From Pelomyxa schiedti (taxonomy: Eukaryota > Evosea > Pelobiontida > Pelomyxidae): 64,000 nt of DNA. Shown here piece after piece: positions 24,033 through 35,669 of the stretch. The first letter of the stretch is position 1. Every line of letters begins with the position of its first letter. A program made the translations under genes and the position numbers. The stretch is taken from contig JAHLWZ010000821.1 in NCBI GenBank assembly GCA_020536535.1, forward strand, positions 48,036 through 112,035. Direction: 5' to 3'. The notes beneath the pieces are model-generated. The model saw only the letters and a list, made by a program, of their open reading frames with translations, did not search any database and was not told the origin of the DNA.

Positions 24033-25858
24033 ATGGGGATCCCCACTCGTGGGGCTAAGCGGGAGTTGCGCGTTGTAGTGGTTGTTGTGGCTCTTACTGG
24101 GGTGTTGATTATGGGATGCGAGTTGTGTGAACCGGGATATTTCTCGACCCCTGGTTGATTCCTCATCCTCCATGGGATTTCATATTTACATTTGAGAATT
24201 CCATGTTTCCTTGTTTCTGTTGGTATTCTAAATGGAACTCTTTTCGTAGAGTGTGGTTTGTATTCAAATAGTACATGCCCGGAAGGGAACTGCCTTCTGA
24301 AGAAAGCTTGTTTGCCTTGTGACCCTGGTTACTATGCCCCTGATTATGGGAGCCAGAACTGCACCCCTTGTGCTGTTGGCTCAGAGGCTCCTTATTCAGC
24401 TACTGCGAATTGTACGCTGTGTTCACCTGGATACTATGCTCAGAAAGAGGGTACCAGTGAAGTAATTTCTCTTACCTCTCTCTTGTGCTCTAATTTAACT
24501 ATATCATAATACCAGTGTTCGGCTTGTGATCCTGGTTACCACTCAAGTAACCCCGGTAACTATTGGCCGAATATATTCTATTCGCATCCAACAATATGAT
24601 CGCTTTCAGGAGCCTCTAGTTGCGCTATTTGTGGAGCAGGGCAGTATGCACCTGGAGCATCAGCTGAGTGTAGTGATTGCCTTGCAGGTACATACAGCGA
24701 GACTGGAGCTGGTGCCTGCACTGAGTGCACCGCAGGGTATTGTGTTATTACTTCAACACTCTTGTACTCAAATCAAAATTAGGACTTACCAGCCAAGTAA
24801 CAGCTCAAAATCTTGTTTGGATTGTAATCCAGGTTTGTTCACAAGAACATCCCTCCACTCTCCAGCATCAACATGATTTTCGTCAGTGAGCGATTATTCA
24901 CCACACCACTATGCTAAATAGCACTTCACTTAGAAATTCTACAGGTTCGTACTCCTCTCAAAATGGTTCCACTTTTTGCACTCAGTGTGACCCTGGTACC
25001 TACAATAATGAAACTGGAAAGGCACAGTGCCAGTAAGAAAAGTACTACTCAACAAAGCTCCATTCACTGCAGGCAGGTATTGTGGGCTTGGAACCTTCTG
25101 TTCAATATATGGAGCTGTCAACTGCACAAATTGCACCGCGGGAACAAGCTGCAGTAGCGGCGGGTGCACTTTCTGCACCTCATGTCTTGATGGATGGTAC
25201 CAGCCGCGACAGGTAGAAACCAAAGTCCTTTGTCGATTGACATAGATACAAGGGACAAGCCGGTTGCTTTCCATGCTATGCGGGAACATATTCAAATGAG
25301 ATAGACACAGGATATCTCTACTGCGAGACTTGCCCTCCTGGGACTTATTCAGATGTGACGTAAGCAGCAGTTACCCTAAATTTCCTTTAATAATGTGCCC
25401 AGGTACCCTTCATGCGTTGATTGCAATCCCGGTTACTATTCACCTAAGAATGGTTCTGCATACTGTACTGCTTGTGCGTCTGGTATGCATTCATCTTCAA
25501 CCAAATTCCAACTAGCTTCCCCTCCAGGCAATTATTCAAGTGAATCTGGGTGTACTAGTTGCTCAGTATGTGGAAACATGATGACCTCTTCTGAAGGAAG
25601 TGCTGTGTGTATTCCAACCAACATCGACTTTCCTCAATTCCATAACACACTGCAATTCTTCCCTCTCAGGGCTGTAAACCCAGCATAGAATTATGGTGTA
25701 TTATCTGCGCGGGACTGGTGGTTGTATTTGGCGGAATTGGTGCCACCATGTGGCTTGTAGTTCGCCGCAAAAACAAGAGAGCAGAAGAAACCCACCTCAT
25801 TGAGATTGAGAATATTGTACCATGCCCTGATGATGGCCCTGTTTATAAAGGAGACTGA
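24033..25858 (+). CDS. Cysteine-rich type I membrane protein (GCC2/GCC3-like repeats)
   Basis: The ATG at 24033 begins a basic then hydrophobic leader (VVVVVALTGVLIMGC) typical of a signal peptide. The ectodomain is a string of cysteine-rich modules of the ephrin-receptor/GCC2-GCC3 type: CELCEPGYFS, CLPCDPGYYAPDYGSQNCTP, CTLCSPGYYAQKEGTS, CDPGTYNNETGKAQC, CVDCNPGYYSPKNGSAYCTA and SESGCTSCSVCGN. Each repeat has the CxxCxxGYY pattern. The last exon encodes one membrane helix (LWCIICAGLVVVFGGIGATM) and a short tail of about 35 residues beginning RRKNKRAEE, stop at 25856-25858. Introns are frequent and short, several inside repeats. The role is likely surface recognition or adhesion; the ligand is unknown. 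Confidence 0.82.
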
Positions 25859-25959
25859 GTCTGATGGTGAGCCACCCTCAACTCAGTTAGGACTTGTAGT
25901 ATAGCTTATATCTGTTTTTTGCTGTGGAGAGCAACAACTAGCTGTGGGTCAAATGTGGT

Positions 25960-26158
25960 GCTTTGGTTCCTTTTTGGTTTTTTGGGGGTGCAAGGCAAGA
26001 GAAATGAAGTTGTGGGAGGCTGGGCTGAATTTGTTGGGTTGTTTTTCCTGGGGTTTTATTTGGCTGAATGGGGGGTGGGTATTTTTTGGTTTGTGTGGCA
26101 GGGTGTGGAGGTTATGATTTCTTGCTGGGATTCCAATATACTTTGCATTGAAAAAGGC
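25960..26158 (+). pseudogene. Stray copy of DUF1152 intron 1 and exon 2 start
   Basis: This 199-nt segment matches, in inverted orientation, the DUF1152 gene from within intron 1 into exon 2 (20775-20961 on the minus strand). Both share GAGAAATGAAGTTGTGGGAG, GGCTGAATTTGTTGGGTTG and the acceptor region TGGCAGGGTGTGGAGG. In the copy the coding part has lost three bases (AGG) and then a single T, which breaks the frame. Homology stops at AAAAAGGC. It looks like a DNA-level duplication and not a retrocopy, because the intron is included. Confidence 0.9.
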
Positions 26159-26183
26159 CTTGGGTCCAATTAACTTGTCTAAC

Positions 26184-27207
26184 TCAGTGCCATAAAGGAC
26201 TGGAGGAACAACGCAGAAGCAACCAGCAGGAGCAACAGCAACAGAACAGCAAAAGCAACAGCATCAACATTGGGGAGCTGTCGGGGATATGCCTCGGGGA
26301 GACCCGGCGGGCGTCGGCCAACTTGGAGGCCTGGTACACCTCGACCGGCCACCGAACGAACCGGCGGTCCTGTTTTCCCTTTGATCGAACAAACCAAATC
26401 GAAGAAAAAGTAAGTAATAATATCTTTTCTCTTTTGTGCTGTAAGCACTGTTGTTGGTGGGGATAGTAAAGGAGAGTCTTCATTGTCAGCTGAATCACAA
26501 AATCAAGCTCAGAGAGAGGTGGCAACACTGCACCTTGTTTTCTCTTTTGGTTGGCCCTTGTGTTGGTTGCTCTGTTGAGAAGTGAGATGACATAAAACTG
26601 AACATAGACAAACCTGATGTTGCCTGGAGTTCTTCATGGCTTCTAGTCTGTGGAAGGCTTTCATTTTCCTGGAAGACACTTGAGCAGAGTGCCATCAACT
26701 GTGCTGTTGTTAATTTAACAAAGGGTGTGGACATCCCTTTGTAAGTCATGGGATGCTAGTGCTTGGAGTGATGGTGATGTCAGTGCTATTGTGAGATTTT
26801 TGCTTTTCATATGTTTCCGATGAACCAGTGTCCAAAATGTCCAGTATTCTCACAGTGGCATCGCTCAGACCAGTCAGGGAAGTGGCCATGTAGTATATTC
26901 CAGCAGTGACAGGGAGTGGGTGCACAATGTACTTGCTGCAATATCATCCTTTTACCGTGTTTGTTGGGTCAGGTGAGTGAGGACGAATTGTGGTTTTTGA
27001 AGAACCTACCTTGAGGCTCGACGGAGGTGGGGCAGTGACGGCTGGATAGAACCTTATACTTGTATTGTAGTACATTTTTGCTGTTGTTTTATCTTTAATC
27101 ATAAGGAGGGAGGTGGCCGGGGGAAAGAAAAACAGCAGAGAAAGGGGTCGTGGCATACTCCCAGAGTCCATGAACCTTACTGTGCAGCCGTTGGAATATA
27201 AGCACAA
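26184..27207 (-). CDS. Possible minus-strand gene, structure unresolved
   Basis: Minus-strand open stretches could be exons of one gene: about 26950-27207 (TTAKMYYNTSIRFYP), about 26760-26940 (MATSLTGLSDATVRILDILD), about 26610-26755 (KLTTAQLMALCSSVFQENES) and about 26184-26528 (ELDFVIQLTMKTLLYYP). Plausible donors and acceptors exist between some of them, such as GTAGGT at about 27003, but I could not thread a single frame. No domain is recognised. Confidence 0.3.
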
Positions 27208-27292
27208 TGACCACTTGGAATGGTTTCAGCAGTATTCAGACATAGAATTAATTTGCTACTGCAACAAGGTGTTAGGGGAAAAAAAAAAAACA

Positions 27293-27361
27293 CCCAAGAC
27301 AAGACAAGACAAGACAAGACAAGACAAGACAAGACAAGACAAGACAAGACAAGACAAGACA
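27293..27361. repeat. (AAGAC)n pentanucleotide microsatellite
   Basis: About 13-14 perfect tandem copies of AAGAC, directly after an A-run and before a unique sequence. Nearby open frames on either strand are artefacts of this repeat. Confidence 0.97.
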
Positions 27362-27491
27362 ATTCGAACGGGTACCTGAGATTGGAAATCTCAGGTTGGC
27401 TTTTGTTGTAGGGATTGGAGCAAATGAGCCACGCTGTGTCGCGTTCCCCGAACTCGGCAACGACGGGCGCCGCGCCGTAGCGTCTCCCCCC

Positions 27492-27700
27492 GATCACGAA
27501 CCGATCGCCAATAATGCTTGCGGAGCGGCACCTGTCGTCGACGTTGTGCTCGTCTTGATCCAGCCCCAGCTGCCTCAACCACGGCAACAACGGCGGCCAG
27601 CTGTGCGTGAAATTTGGGCTGGACCAACTTCGCCGGCGACGAGCACAACGTCGACGACAGGTGCCGCTCCGCAAGCATTATAGGGGATCGGTTCATGATC
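27492..27700. repeat. Inverted repeat, 63-nt arms, 83-nt spacer
   Basis: The left arm 27492-27554 and the right arm 27638-27700 are reverse complements with about three mismatches. The shared core includes GCTTGCGGAGCGGCACC and TGTCGTCGACGTTGTGCTCG. The arms are GC-rich, unlike the surrounding sequence. No coding role is supported. Confidence 0.93.
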
Positions 27701-28031
27701 GTCATGTTCATTCTCTTTTTGATTACAGGGTAATTCTTGTCCTGTCAAATGACTCAACAAATCCCACAACACAGTACGAATTTAGTCTGAACATAGGAGT
27801 CTGAGGTTGAGTCAAGGGAAAAACCTGGCATTTTTGGTTGTTAGCAACACAGGGATAACAATTAATAATCATCTCGCCACAATAAAATCGACCCAGAGCA
27901 ACGAATCAGTCGCCTCCCGAAGCCAACGCACAGACTGATCCTGCCCGTGTACCAGAAGCAGTGAAGGGCAGATGACGCATACAAACGACACACCACAACA
28001 ATTCATCACGTCAGGTGGTGAGGGTGGTGGT

Positions 28032-28490
28032 TAGGCGGCGATTCCGCAGTACCTGTTTTCACTGGGGCTGGGAGTTACACTGCTGCAGATTAGGAAGGCC
28101 GGTGGCACTTTTGTGGGATCGTGGTGCAGTGTTCTCGCTGAGAACGTGTGTCTGTGCAGTTGCGCCAATGGAACCTTCCATGGAAGGCATCCGGTGGCGA
28201 GGCGGCGATTCCGCAGTACCTGTTTTCACTGGGGCTGGGAGTTACGCTGCTGCAGATTGCTCCTTTGAGGAAGACCGGTGGCACTTTTGTGGCATTGCGG
28301 ATGCAGTGTTCGAAGGCTGGACCCTCGCTTTGGTTGACCGGCACTGTGCGTGGCCAGATATGGTTGCACATCATATTTTGCTATCACCACTCAAAATATG
28401 ATGCGCCACCATATCTGGCCACGCACCGTCCCGGTCAACCAAAGCGACGATTCCGCAGTACCTGTTTTCACTGGGGCTGGGAGTTACGCG
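28032..28490. repeat. Three copies of a 45-50 bp direct repeat around a hairpin
   Basis: The unit containing CGATTCCGCAGTACCTGTTT followed by TCACTGGGGCTGGGAGTTAC occurs at about 28037, 28206 and 28447. The first two copies share further downstream similarity (CTGCTGCAGATT and GGTGGCACTTTTGTGG). Between copies two and three lies a hairpin with 56-nt arms: 28325-28380 and 28392-28447, 52 of 56 bases paired, 11-nt loop. Confidence 0.93.
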
Positions 28491-28499
28491 TAGGAGGTG

Positions 28500-28884
28500 C
28501 ACCTCTTACGCGAGCCGCGAGTGGGCATGGAGGATGTATTCACTGAGCTTCTGCAAATACAAGCAGTATGCGGGTTCCCTTCTCTCCCGAGGTATAATCC
28601 CCCGACAGCAACGTGGTTCAGGCCATCAGCGGTTACAAAGAAGGAGTGCAGTTCTTGTGAAAATTTTCCTTTACCCCCGTGATCATCTCCAATACAAGAA
28701 CACTAACTTGGCAAAATTACATGGATTTGTGACAATTTTCTTACTTTTCTGGGTCTAATTTTTCCTTTTTTCCACTCGCATGCCAAACTTTGTTTTAGGG
28801 TTTTTCTCATGGGAGTGATGCTGTGTTTGTCAGGTTGAGCATTGGCCTGAAGCAGTCCACAAATCACTGAGCAATCCTCAGTTG
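28500..28884. other. No gene seen
   Basis: The stretch from the last repeat copy to the stop codon of the minus-strand gene holds only short, unconvincing open frames. Confidence 0.4.
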
Positions 28885-30108
28885 TCACCAAAAACCTGGA
28901 CTTGATTCATCAGGGGAGAAGAAAACAGGGTCTGTGGTTGGAATTCTGAAGCCACCAATGTGGAAACCAGTGCCACCATCATGCAATTCAAACTGGATAT
29001 CAGAGGTTTTCCGGTACTTCAATTGGTCATGTGACGTTGAGACAATGAGGCCTGAGGGAAGGCTTGCTGCTGCCCATGTGCACGGGGTGCAAAGAGAAGG
29101 TGTTGTGAGGTTTTTAGTTGAATACACTTGAAATTCTGTTGCCGGACAACCCATGACAAAGATGTGATGTGAGCCCACAGGGATCACATGATTCACACAC
29201 TTTGGAAACAGCTTAACTGGATTTCCAGTTGCGGTGTCCTTCAAAATAATGCATGATGAATAGCCATAGTGCAAGGAGCATGTGGAACCATCAGGCATCC
29301 ACAAGATTCCAAAGGGTTCACGCTTGCTGCACTTTACAACCGATTTGACAACCACATTCTTGCTGTTGAAGCTGGCTTCCAAGTCTATGAATTCCACGAA
29401 TGACAGCGCAGAGCTGAATGCCATCACATCATCATCACACAGCGGTGAGAACTGCAACAGCGTGGCATCAACTCCCTCGAATCTCTGCTCCTCTGACAGA
29501 ACCAGGCCCGCCCCACCGTCGCAACGGGGGTCAAGAACCTTCCAGACACACATCTCCCCCCGACTTGGAAGTCCCACAATCCACTTGCTGTTGCACCACA
29601 CCAGGCAGTCCAGTCTCCCAAGAGACGCCAGGACCTCGGACGGCGCGCGCCCGCCGTCGTCGCCGCCATCCGCCGCAGCCGCCACGTCCTCGACTCGGTA
29701 CTCCCTGACCACCACGCCGGCTCGCAGCTCCATCGAGCAGGCCAGCACCCTGCCCTGGCCCACGCAGCCGCGCACCGCCCCCCACTTCCCCTCCTGCCTG
29801 AACCAGCGCGACGACACCAGGCCCAGCGTCGGCGACACGCTCGCGCACAGCCTGTGGCCTCGGATCGGCAGCTGGAACACGGCGTGCGCGGCGGGCCTGA
29901 CCACCCAGTCCCTGGCCCACGCGCGCGCGAGCGACGTCGACTGCGCCCATCGGACCAGCGACGGGGCTGGGGGCGTTGGTGGCGGCGGTGATCTTTTGGC
30001 GACAACGGGGGCGCAGAGCAGGGCCAGGGCTTGGGACTTGGCAGTGGTTGTTGTGACCCTGGGGTCCATCTGCAAGTGTGGCTGTTGATGCGGGTGCTGT
30101 TGTCCCAT
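28885..30108 (-). CDS. Intronless lineage-specific protein, propeller-like
   Basis: One uninterrupted frame of about 407 codons from the ATG at 30108 (MGQQHPHQQPHLQMDPRV). After a Thr/Pro-rich leader comes SLARAWARDWVVRP, a GC-rich stretch, then short repeated-looking segments such as PFGILWMPDGSTCSLHYGYS and IVSTSHDQLKYRK that resemble blades of a beta-propeller, though no WD signature is met. It shares its layout (intronless, variable N-terminus, ARDxVV, LxDxATG) with the gene at 49.0-50.4 kb, so both may belong to one expanded family. The coding 5' half is much richer in GC than its neighbours. Function unknown. Confidence 0.75.
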   Translation of the reverse strand: MGQQHPHQQPHLQMDPRVTTTTAKSQALALLCAPVVAKRSPPPPTPPAPSLVRWAQSTSLARAWARDWVVRPAAHAVFQLPIRGHRLCASVSPTLGLVSSRWFRQEGKWGAVRGCVGQGRVLACSMELRAGVVVREYRVEDVAAAADGGDDGGRAPSEVLASLGRLDCLVWCNSKWIVGLPSRGEMCVWKVLDPRCDGGAGLVLSEEQRFEGVDATLLQFSPLCDDDVMAFSSALSFVEFIDLEASFNSKNVVVKSVVKCSKREPFGILWMPDGSTCSLHYGYSSCIILKDTATGNPVKLFPKCVNHVIPVGSHHIFVMGCPATEFQVYSTKNLTTPSLCTPCTWAAASLPSGLIVSTSHDQLKYRKTSDIQFELHDGGTGFHIGGFRIPTTDPVFFSPDESSPGFW

Positions 30109-30296
30109 CGTAGAATCGTGGGCGAGTGATTTCTCAGAACAGTTTTTTTTTGAAAACTGGAAATTGTTTATTATTAAAGGCAAAGATGTCACTGTCGGGG
30201 TCGGTGCTGGACAGTAGTGAGTAAATTGCGTTGTAATGGAGACCCGCGATAACAACGTTATGACGCAAATTCCGCAGATCTAGAGAATGTCATAAT

Positions 30297-31599
30297 GAGC
30301 AGTTTGGACACTGATTCGCCTTCCGAAGAAGATAGTAACACTCTCACTCTTAGTAGTAATACGCATTACAAACGCAATATTACCATGACATGCTGCATAT
30401 GATTTATTCTTTTATATAATTTATTCCAAGTGATTTCGGGGTTCAATATTCTCAGGAGTTTCCCGGAAATGAACATACAACCATCTCGGTGTGAACATGG
30501 GAACTGTATAACCTCGTTATAATTGTTTTTCCCTCTATCAGCCGCTTATATGTCTGTGCTTTGAAAGCCCTTCATCAATCACCATCACTGGAAGTTACAA
30601 ACTCGTGCTATTCAACTTTGTTATCTGTGATCAACCAGCAAAGTTACGAAGTACCGCCACCCGTTTCTGATAGTCAGTTTAATTCTCATGCCTTCCAAGG
30701 AAAGTGCTGAGCTGGACCCCCCTGCTAAAGATGCTGTATGGACCCTTTTTATGGACTTACTTGCAGACTTGGCCTCAGCTCTACAAACAGTTTTAATTTT
30801 TTATGTTTTTCGACTTACATACATGTTATCCTTAACAGGTAAGAACATACAATGCATTAACGTGCCTCAAAATACTGACTAATTGCACTACAATACCAAT
30901 TATCAGTTCCCGTGCATGTTGTCCGTCCATCTCCTTCTTAGGTCTTTGACTCTATTCCAGTTATCCCTCGAGTGGTGTACGGTCCAAATGAAGCACTCCG
31001 AGAGCAACTCTTCGATGCAATTTTTACGGTATTTCAGCATGCAGAGGATGTAATTCATTTGGATATGATGCAGTGTATTGTTCGGCAAGTAATATACCAA
31101 TGCATTTCCCCTGTTCGCACTCAGCTATTAAAATAGGTGTGTTCAATTTATGTACAGCGGAAACAACTAGATGGGCTCAAGAAAATGACGAGAATGGTGA
31201 CAGCTAAATTTTGGAAGCTAAAGAAACTAAGTTCGAGAATGAACCTTGCCGAAGCGTTTTGTTGGTCTCTTGACACGGAGCAAAGACCCATATTCCTAGA
31301 TGATCTTTTATCTTACAATCTCCCCTTTCGGCATCTTGGCCAGAAGTACCGCAGACTTTCCATGTCCTGGGAAAAGCTTTCTACCTTCGTACTGTTTTGC
31401 ATCATTATTTTCTTTTCAATAATGGAAATTTAAGTTTGAGAACCTCTCAGCCTTGAAGTCAGATGATGAACTGGACATTGAGGACATTCAAAGTCATCTC
31501 TACTTATCCTGTCAGCTTGTTGTTCATCTCAGTGGTAGTAGCTATCCCCACCATCCCAACCACATTGACTCTTTCTGCAGAAAGTCCCAAACAGCTTGA
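30297..31599 (+). CDS. Unrecognised multi-exon gene
   Basis: Divergent from the intronless gene. Exon-like segments in order: MSSLDTDSPSEED (30297), RLYVCALKALHQSPSLEVTN (about 30541, after acceptor TATCAG), SAELDPPAKDAVWTLFMDLL (about 30700), SIPVIPRVVYGPNEALREQL (about 30950), KKMTRMVTAKFWKLKKLSSR (about 31175), LLSYNLPFRHLGQKYRRLSM (about 31310) and FENLSALKSDDELDIEDIQS (about 31435). The last exon probably ends at 31597-31599. The segments look like genuine globular, helical protein, but I do not recognise the family, and the junction at about 30670 is unresolved. Confidence 0.5.
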
Positions 31600-31854
31600 C
31601 TCCCAATCACAGGCTCAAAGAAGTATAGGTGAGCACCTTAGCATCATTGAGAAGAAAATCCCCAAGAAGCTACATTGTGAGTTTCCTCCCAGGGTAGCCA
31701 TTCTCCTGCCACTCGTTCGTCAAATTGTACAGAGTTAGCTTCTCTTTTCTGCCAAGGGACTTCTTTGTTTGTTTCAATAAAACTCACAATAAGAGAGCCC
31801 CAACTTTTGCCCAGCAGCACACCCTAAAAAAAAGAAAAACGATACGGGTTTTTG

Positions 31855-34800
31855 ATGGATAGCCCTCGTAGGGATTCACGCGTGCGGCGGCGACCTTTTG
31901 GGGTGGAGGATGATGACCACGACGACGAGGCCACGGCAACGCGGTCCCATAATCTGCCAACAGCAGCCGATTTTCAGGACCTGCAGGTCTCCACGAGGGC
32001 CACAACCACCAGCAGCAGAGGCGTGCCCAGTCGTGTGACTGCTTCCACGACTGCTCCCACAAGTGGGGAAACTGCTGTTGTTAGGACTACTAGTAGTACA
32101 ACCAGCACCACGGCAATGGGGCGTGGTGGTGCCGGTGGATGTGGTGGCGTGTCTGAGTTTCAGTTTGGGTTCCCGTTTGAGCCTTATGACGTCCAGGTCT
32201 CATTTATGCAAACTTTGGTGGAGGCAATTGTGGGTGGGAGATTGGGCCTGTTTGAATCACCAACTGGAACAGTGAGTCTATTCTATTGTCTATCTGCTCT
32301 AGTCACCACTTGCTTTTTACTCTTTTCAGGGAAAGTCACTAAGTATAATCTGTGGTACACTCCACTGGCTGACCACTCAGAGTACATGTATTTGATTTGG
32401 CTATTTACATTTTTTCCATGTGGTTTCAGCTCTGTCTAAGTCGGGTCTAGTGCCATTGGAAACCCAAATTTCCACTTCTGCCAGCAATGTACTTGCCAAT
32501 CCTGAAACTACATCCTCGTCATTGACTGAAGCTGACGAACTCGAGGAATCTGTACCCACAGAGACATCTCCAGCATCTGAAGTTAGTGTACCTGACTGGG
32601 TTCTTGACTATAAAAATCGTATGGCACAAGAAGAAACCGCTTCAAGGCACGCGGAGCAGCAAGCAATGGTATCCCAGCATCCCAAGCCAACTAATGTTCC
32701 CTGCTAGCGAGACCGTCTTCGAAAACGGCTCAACGAGATAAAATTAAGTGTTGCATCAGGAGATTTGCACCCTTGTAAGATTCGAAGAGTGTGTTTTCTT
32801 TCACCCTACCATCTCCTGACATCACTGCAGGTTGAAGGCGCCACAGCAGCTGAGTCTGACTCAAAATTTTCATTGACTGATTACGACAGTGATGGGGGGG
32901 AGGAGCCATCTAGTGGAAGTGACTCTGACAGTGATGGCCCAACTACTGAAGGAGGTGATGACTTTACATTTGATGAAAGAAAGGTTTTCTTTTCTACAAA
33001 TACCAACCTTTACAATTCCTTTAGATTTTTTATTGTAGTCGAACCCACACACAGCTCTCTCAATTTGTCAATGAAGTCAAACGAACGAAGTATGCCAGTG
33101 ATCTACAACTTGTGTGCTTGGCATCCAGAAAGCAGTTGTGCATAAACACTAGTGTAAACTCTCTAGGGTCAGTGAACAAAATGAATGACAAATGCCTTGA
33201 TCTAATAAAGAGCAACGGTTCTTTCCAAGATTAATTTACGTGCACTCACTTGCTACCAGGGTGTCCATTTTACACAGACGCTGAAGGTCAAAGTCTGTTC
33301 CGAGATCATGTTTTGGTACTCAACTATTGTGCATAACGTGTATTGAATGCGTATAGGCTCAGGTGCAAGATATTGAGGAACTTGTCTCACTCGGCAAAAA
33401 ACTGCTCTGCTGTCCATACTATGGGACACGAATGGCCATCAAACCCGCGCAACTAGTTGTCTTGCCTTACCAGATACTGTTTTACAACCAAACGAGAGAC
33501 TGGTTGGGCATAAACCTCAATGTACCTCCTGCAACGACCGAAAAAGGAATAAAATTTCTTCAGGAAAATGTGGTAGTAATTGATGAAGCACATAACCTTG
33601 CTGACGCCATAAACTCCATTTATAGTGTTGAGTTAAATCTTGCCCAGGTTTGTGTCTGTTCTGTTTCACTATGAATGACAATAAAAAGATTGAATGTGCT
33701 CACACACAACTTACACAATATCTTGATCGATATCAAACACGGCTAAATGCAAAGAACATGGTTTACATCAAGCAAATTTTGTATATTATTGCTGCTCTTA
33801 CAACTGCACTTTCGTCAGGAACACAAAGTTACAAATTAATCTCCCAACTCCAATAACCTTTACCCAGCTGGAATCAAAAGCATAAATGACTTTATCTTCG
33901 ATTTAAAGATTGATAACTACAACTTCTGGAAACTAGAGCGGTACTTTCAAAGGAGTGACATTGTCCACAAGGTTGTACTCCCAGGTGAACCCGGACTTAT
34001 TTTGTTGCATTCTTAGGTCATGGGTTTCTGTGACAAAGTGATTCCTCAGACCAGTGATGTCCCATCTACCGACGACGACTTGATTGGGCGACACAGGCCT
34101 GCCCTTGGGCAAGTGGAAAACTTCTTATTAGCTTTAACAAACGCCGATCGTGATGGACGTATTTTGATCACTATAAATGGTATCGAGTTTTATGGCAACT
34201 TATCCATTCACACTTCTTCTAGCACAGAACAAACAGGCATCCAGTATTCGGTTTTTACTCTTGAATCCCGAAGCCCACTTTGCAGATGTCATTGAGCAAT
34301 CAAAAGCAACGATACTGGCTGGTGGCACATTACAACCAGTAAGTAAGCCCACAGGCAAAAAAAAATTTTCCCTAAAGCCTTTACAGATGTCAACATTCAA
34401 ACTTCAGCTAATGGACAAGAAAGTTTTAAAACAAATAACAGAATTTTCTTGCGGGCATGTGATACCACCATCTAATTTGCTACTGGTTCCGTTATGTGAA
34501 GGTCCCACTGGTTCTTCTTTTGAGCTCAATTTTTCAACACGCTCGGCACCTAATGTGGTAAGAACAACAACCTCAAAAGGAATTACTCCCTCTCTATCAA
34601 AAGATGCATGACCTGGGTCGAGCCTTGTCAAATCTATGCAGTATTGTTCCTGATGGCGTTGTTTGTTTTTTTCCAAGTTACTCTTATCTGGAAGAGGTTA
34701 TGAGATATTGGGAGCACACAGGCGTCAAATCCCAAATTGCCCGAAAAAAGGAAGTAAGTGGTGTACACTGTTTGAATAGCTCAAAGTTTAATTCTTTCAA

Positions 34801-35565
34801 GTTGTTTACTGAACCAACTGACTCCAATGCCGTGGAGTTAGTACTGAGAAAATATCGCGCCGCTATAGATACAAGCTTCCCCGTGGAAGTAATTCCAAGT
34901 TAATCGGTTCGCCCACTAACCACTCTGTTACCAGGGATCACCAAATAAACCAAGAGGAGCGGTGTTATGTGCCGTAGTTGGAGGAAAAATGTCTGAGGGA
35001 ATCAACTTCTCTGATGGAATGGCAAGGTAAAAAGTATGGCTATGGGGTCTATGTGTAACCTCGGCCTTAAGGTGTGTAATCATGGTCGGGATGCCATATC
35101 CAAATATCAAAGACCCCATCCTCGCCGAAAAGATGAAGTACATCAAAGAGCGTTCAATTTCCGCTTCGATCCCCGATGCCAGCAGCCAGTTTTATGAAGA
35201 TACGTGTATGAAAGCTGTCAACCAATCAATAGGTTTGGTTTCGCAAATAACTCCACCGCTGATTCTCTTTTCTCCAAATAGGCCGAGCCATCAGGCACGC
35301 ACAAGACTATGCTGTAATTATCCTTGCTGATGTTCGCTACACACGGCCCGCTGTTCAATCCAAGCTTCCACATTGGATGCAGGACCGAATTTTAACACCA
35401 AAAACAAACATTCCTGGAATGCCTTCCAGACCTCCTAAATTTGGTGAGAGCTTTGCTGCTGTGGCCCAGTTTTTCAGAAACAAGAAACCCCATCAAGTTG
35501 CCCTTGAGGAAATGAGGAGGAACAAAAGGGCTACCCACACCTCTACTGTCACTAAAAATTCATAG
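31855..35565 (+). CDS. DDX11: DDX11/Chl1-type iron-sulphur DNA helicase
   Basis: Chl1/DDX11 is an XPD-like 5'-3' DNA helicase used in sister-chromatid cohesion and replication. ATG at 31855 opens a disordered leader, then [20 protein letters not shown] (Q motif) and [21 protein letters not shown] (Walker A, split by an intron at about 32271). An acidic insert (about 32870-32960) is typical of this subfamily. The Fe-S region carries cysteines in [10 protein letters not shown] (about 33130), NDKCLDL, GCPFYTD and [10 protein letters not shown] (about 33410). Motif II is [10 protein letters not shown] (about 33575). Later motifs include [20 protein letters not shown] (about 34950) and [14 protein letters not shown] (about 35080). 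The C-terminus is basic and stops at 35565. About nine short introns are present. The N-terminal acidic insert and the GINF motif separate it from XPD and FANCJ. Confidence 0.93.
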
Positions 35566-35669
35566 TCACATAAGAAAAAAAAGTCCTTTGGGGACAGTTT
35601 CTTAGTTCTTTTTTTACAGTGTGTATAGAGGAATTCTACAAATTACGGGGTTGCATTTCAATGGCAGCA

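Noticed and set aside
27177-27674. Open frames through the AAGAC repeat on both strands
   Set aside because: A pentanucleotide array free of stops creates long frames by chance; the protein would be a 5-residue periodic artefact.
27293-28490. CRISPR-like or phage-like repeat array
   Set aside because: Repeats are a simple pentamer and three irregular long copies without regular spacers, and the genome is clearly eukaryotic.
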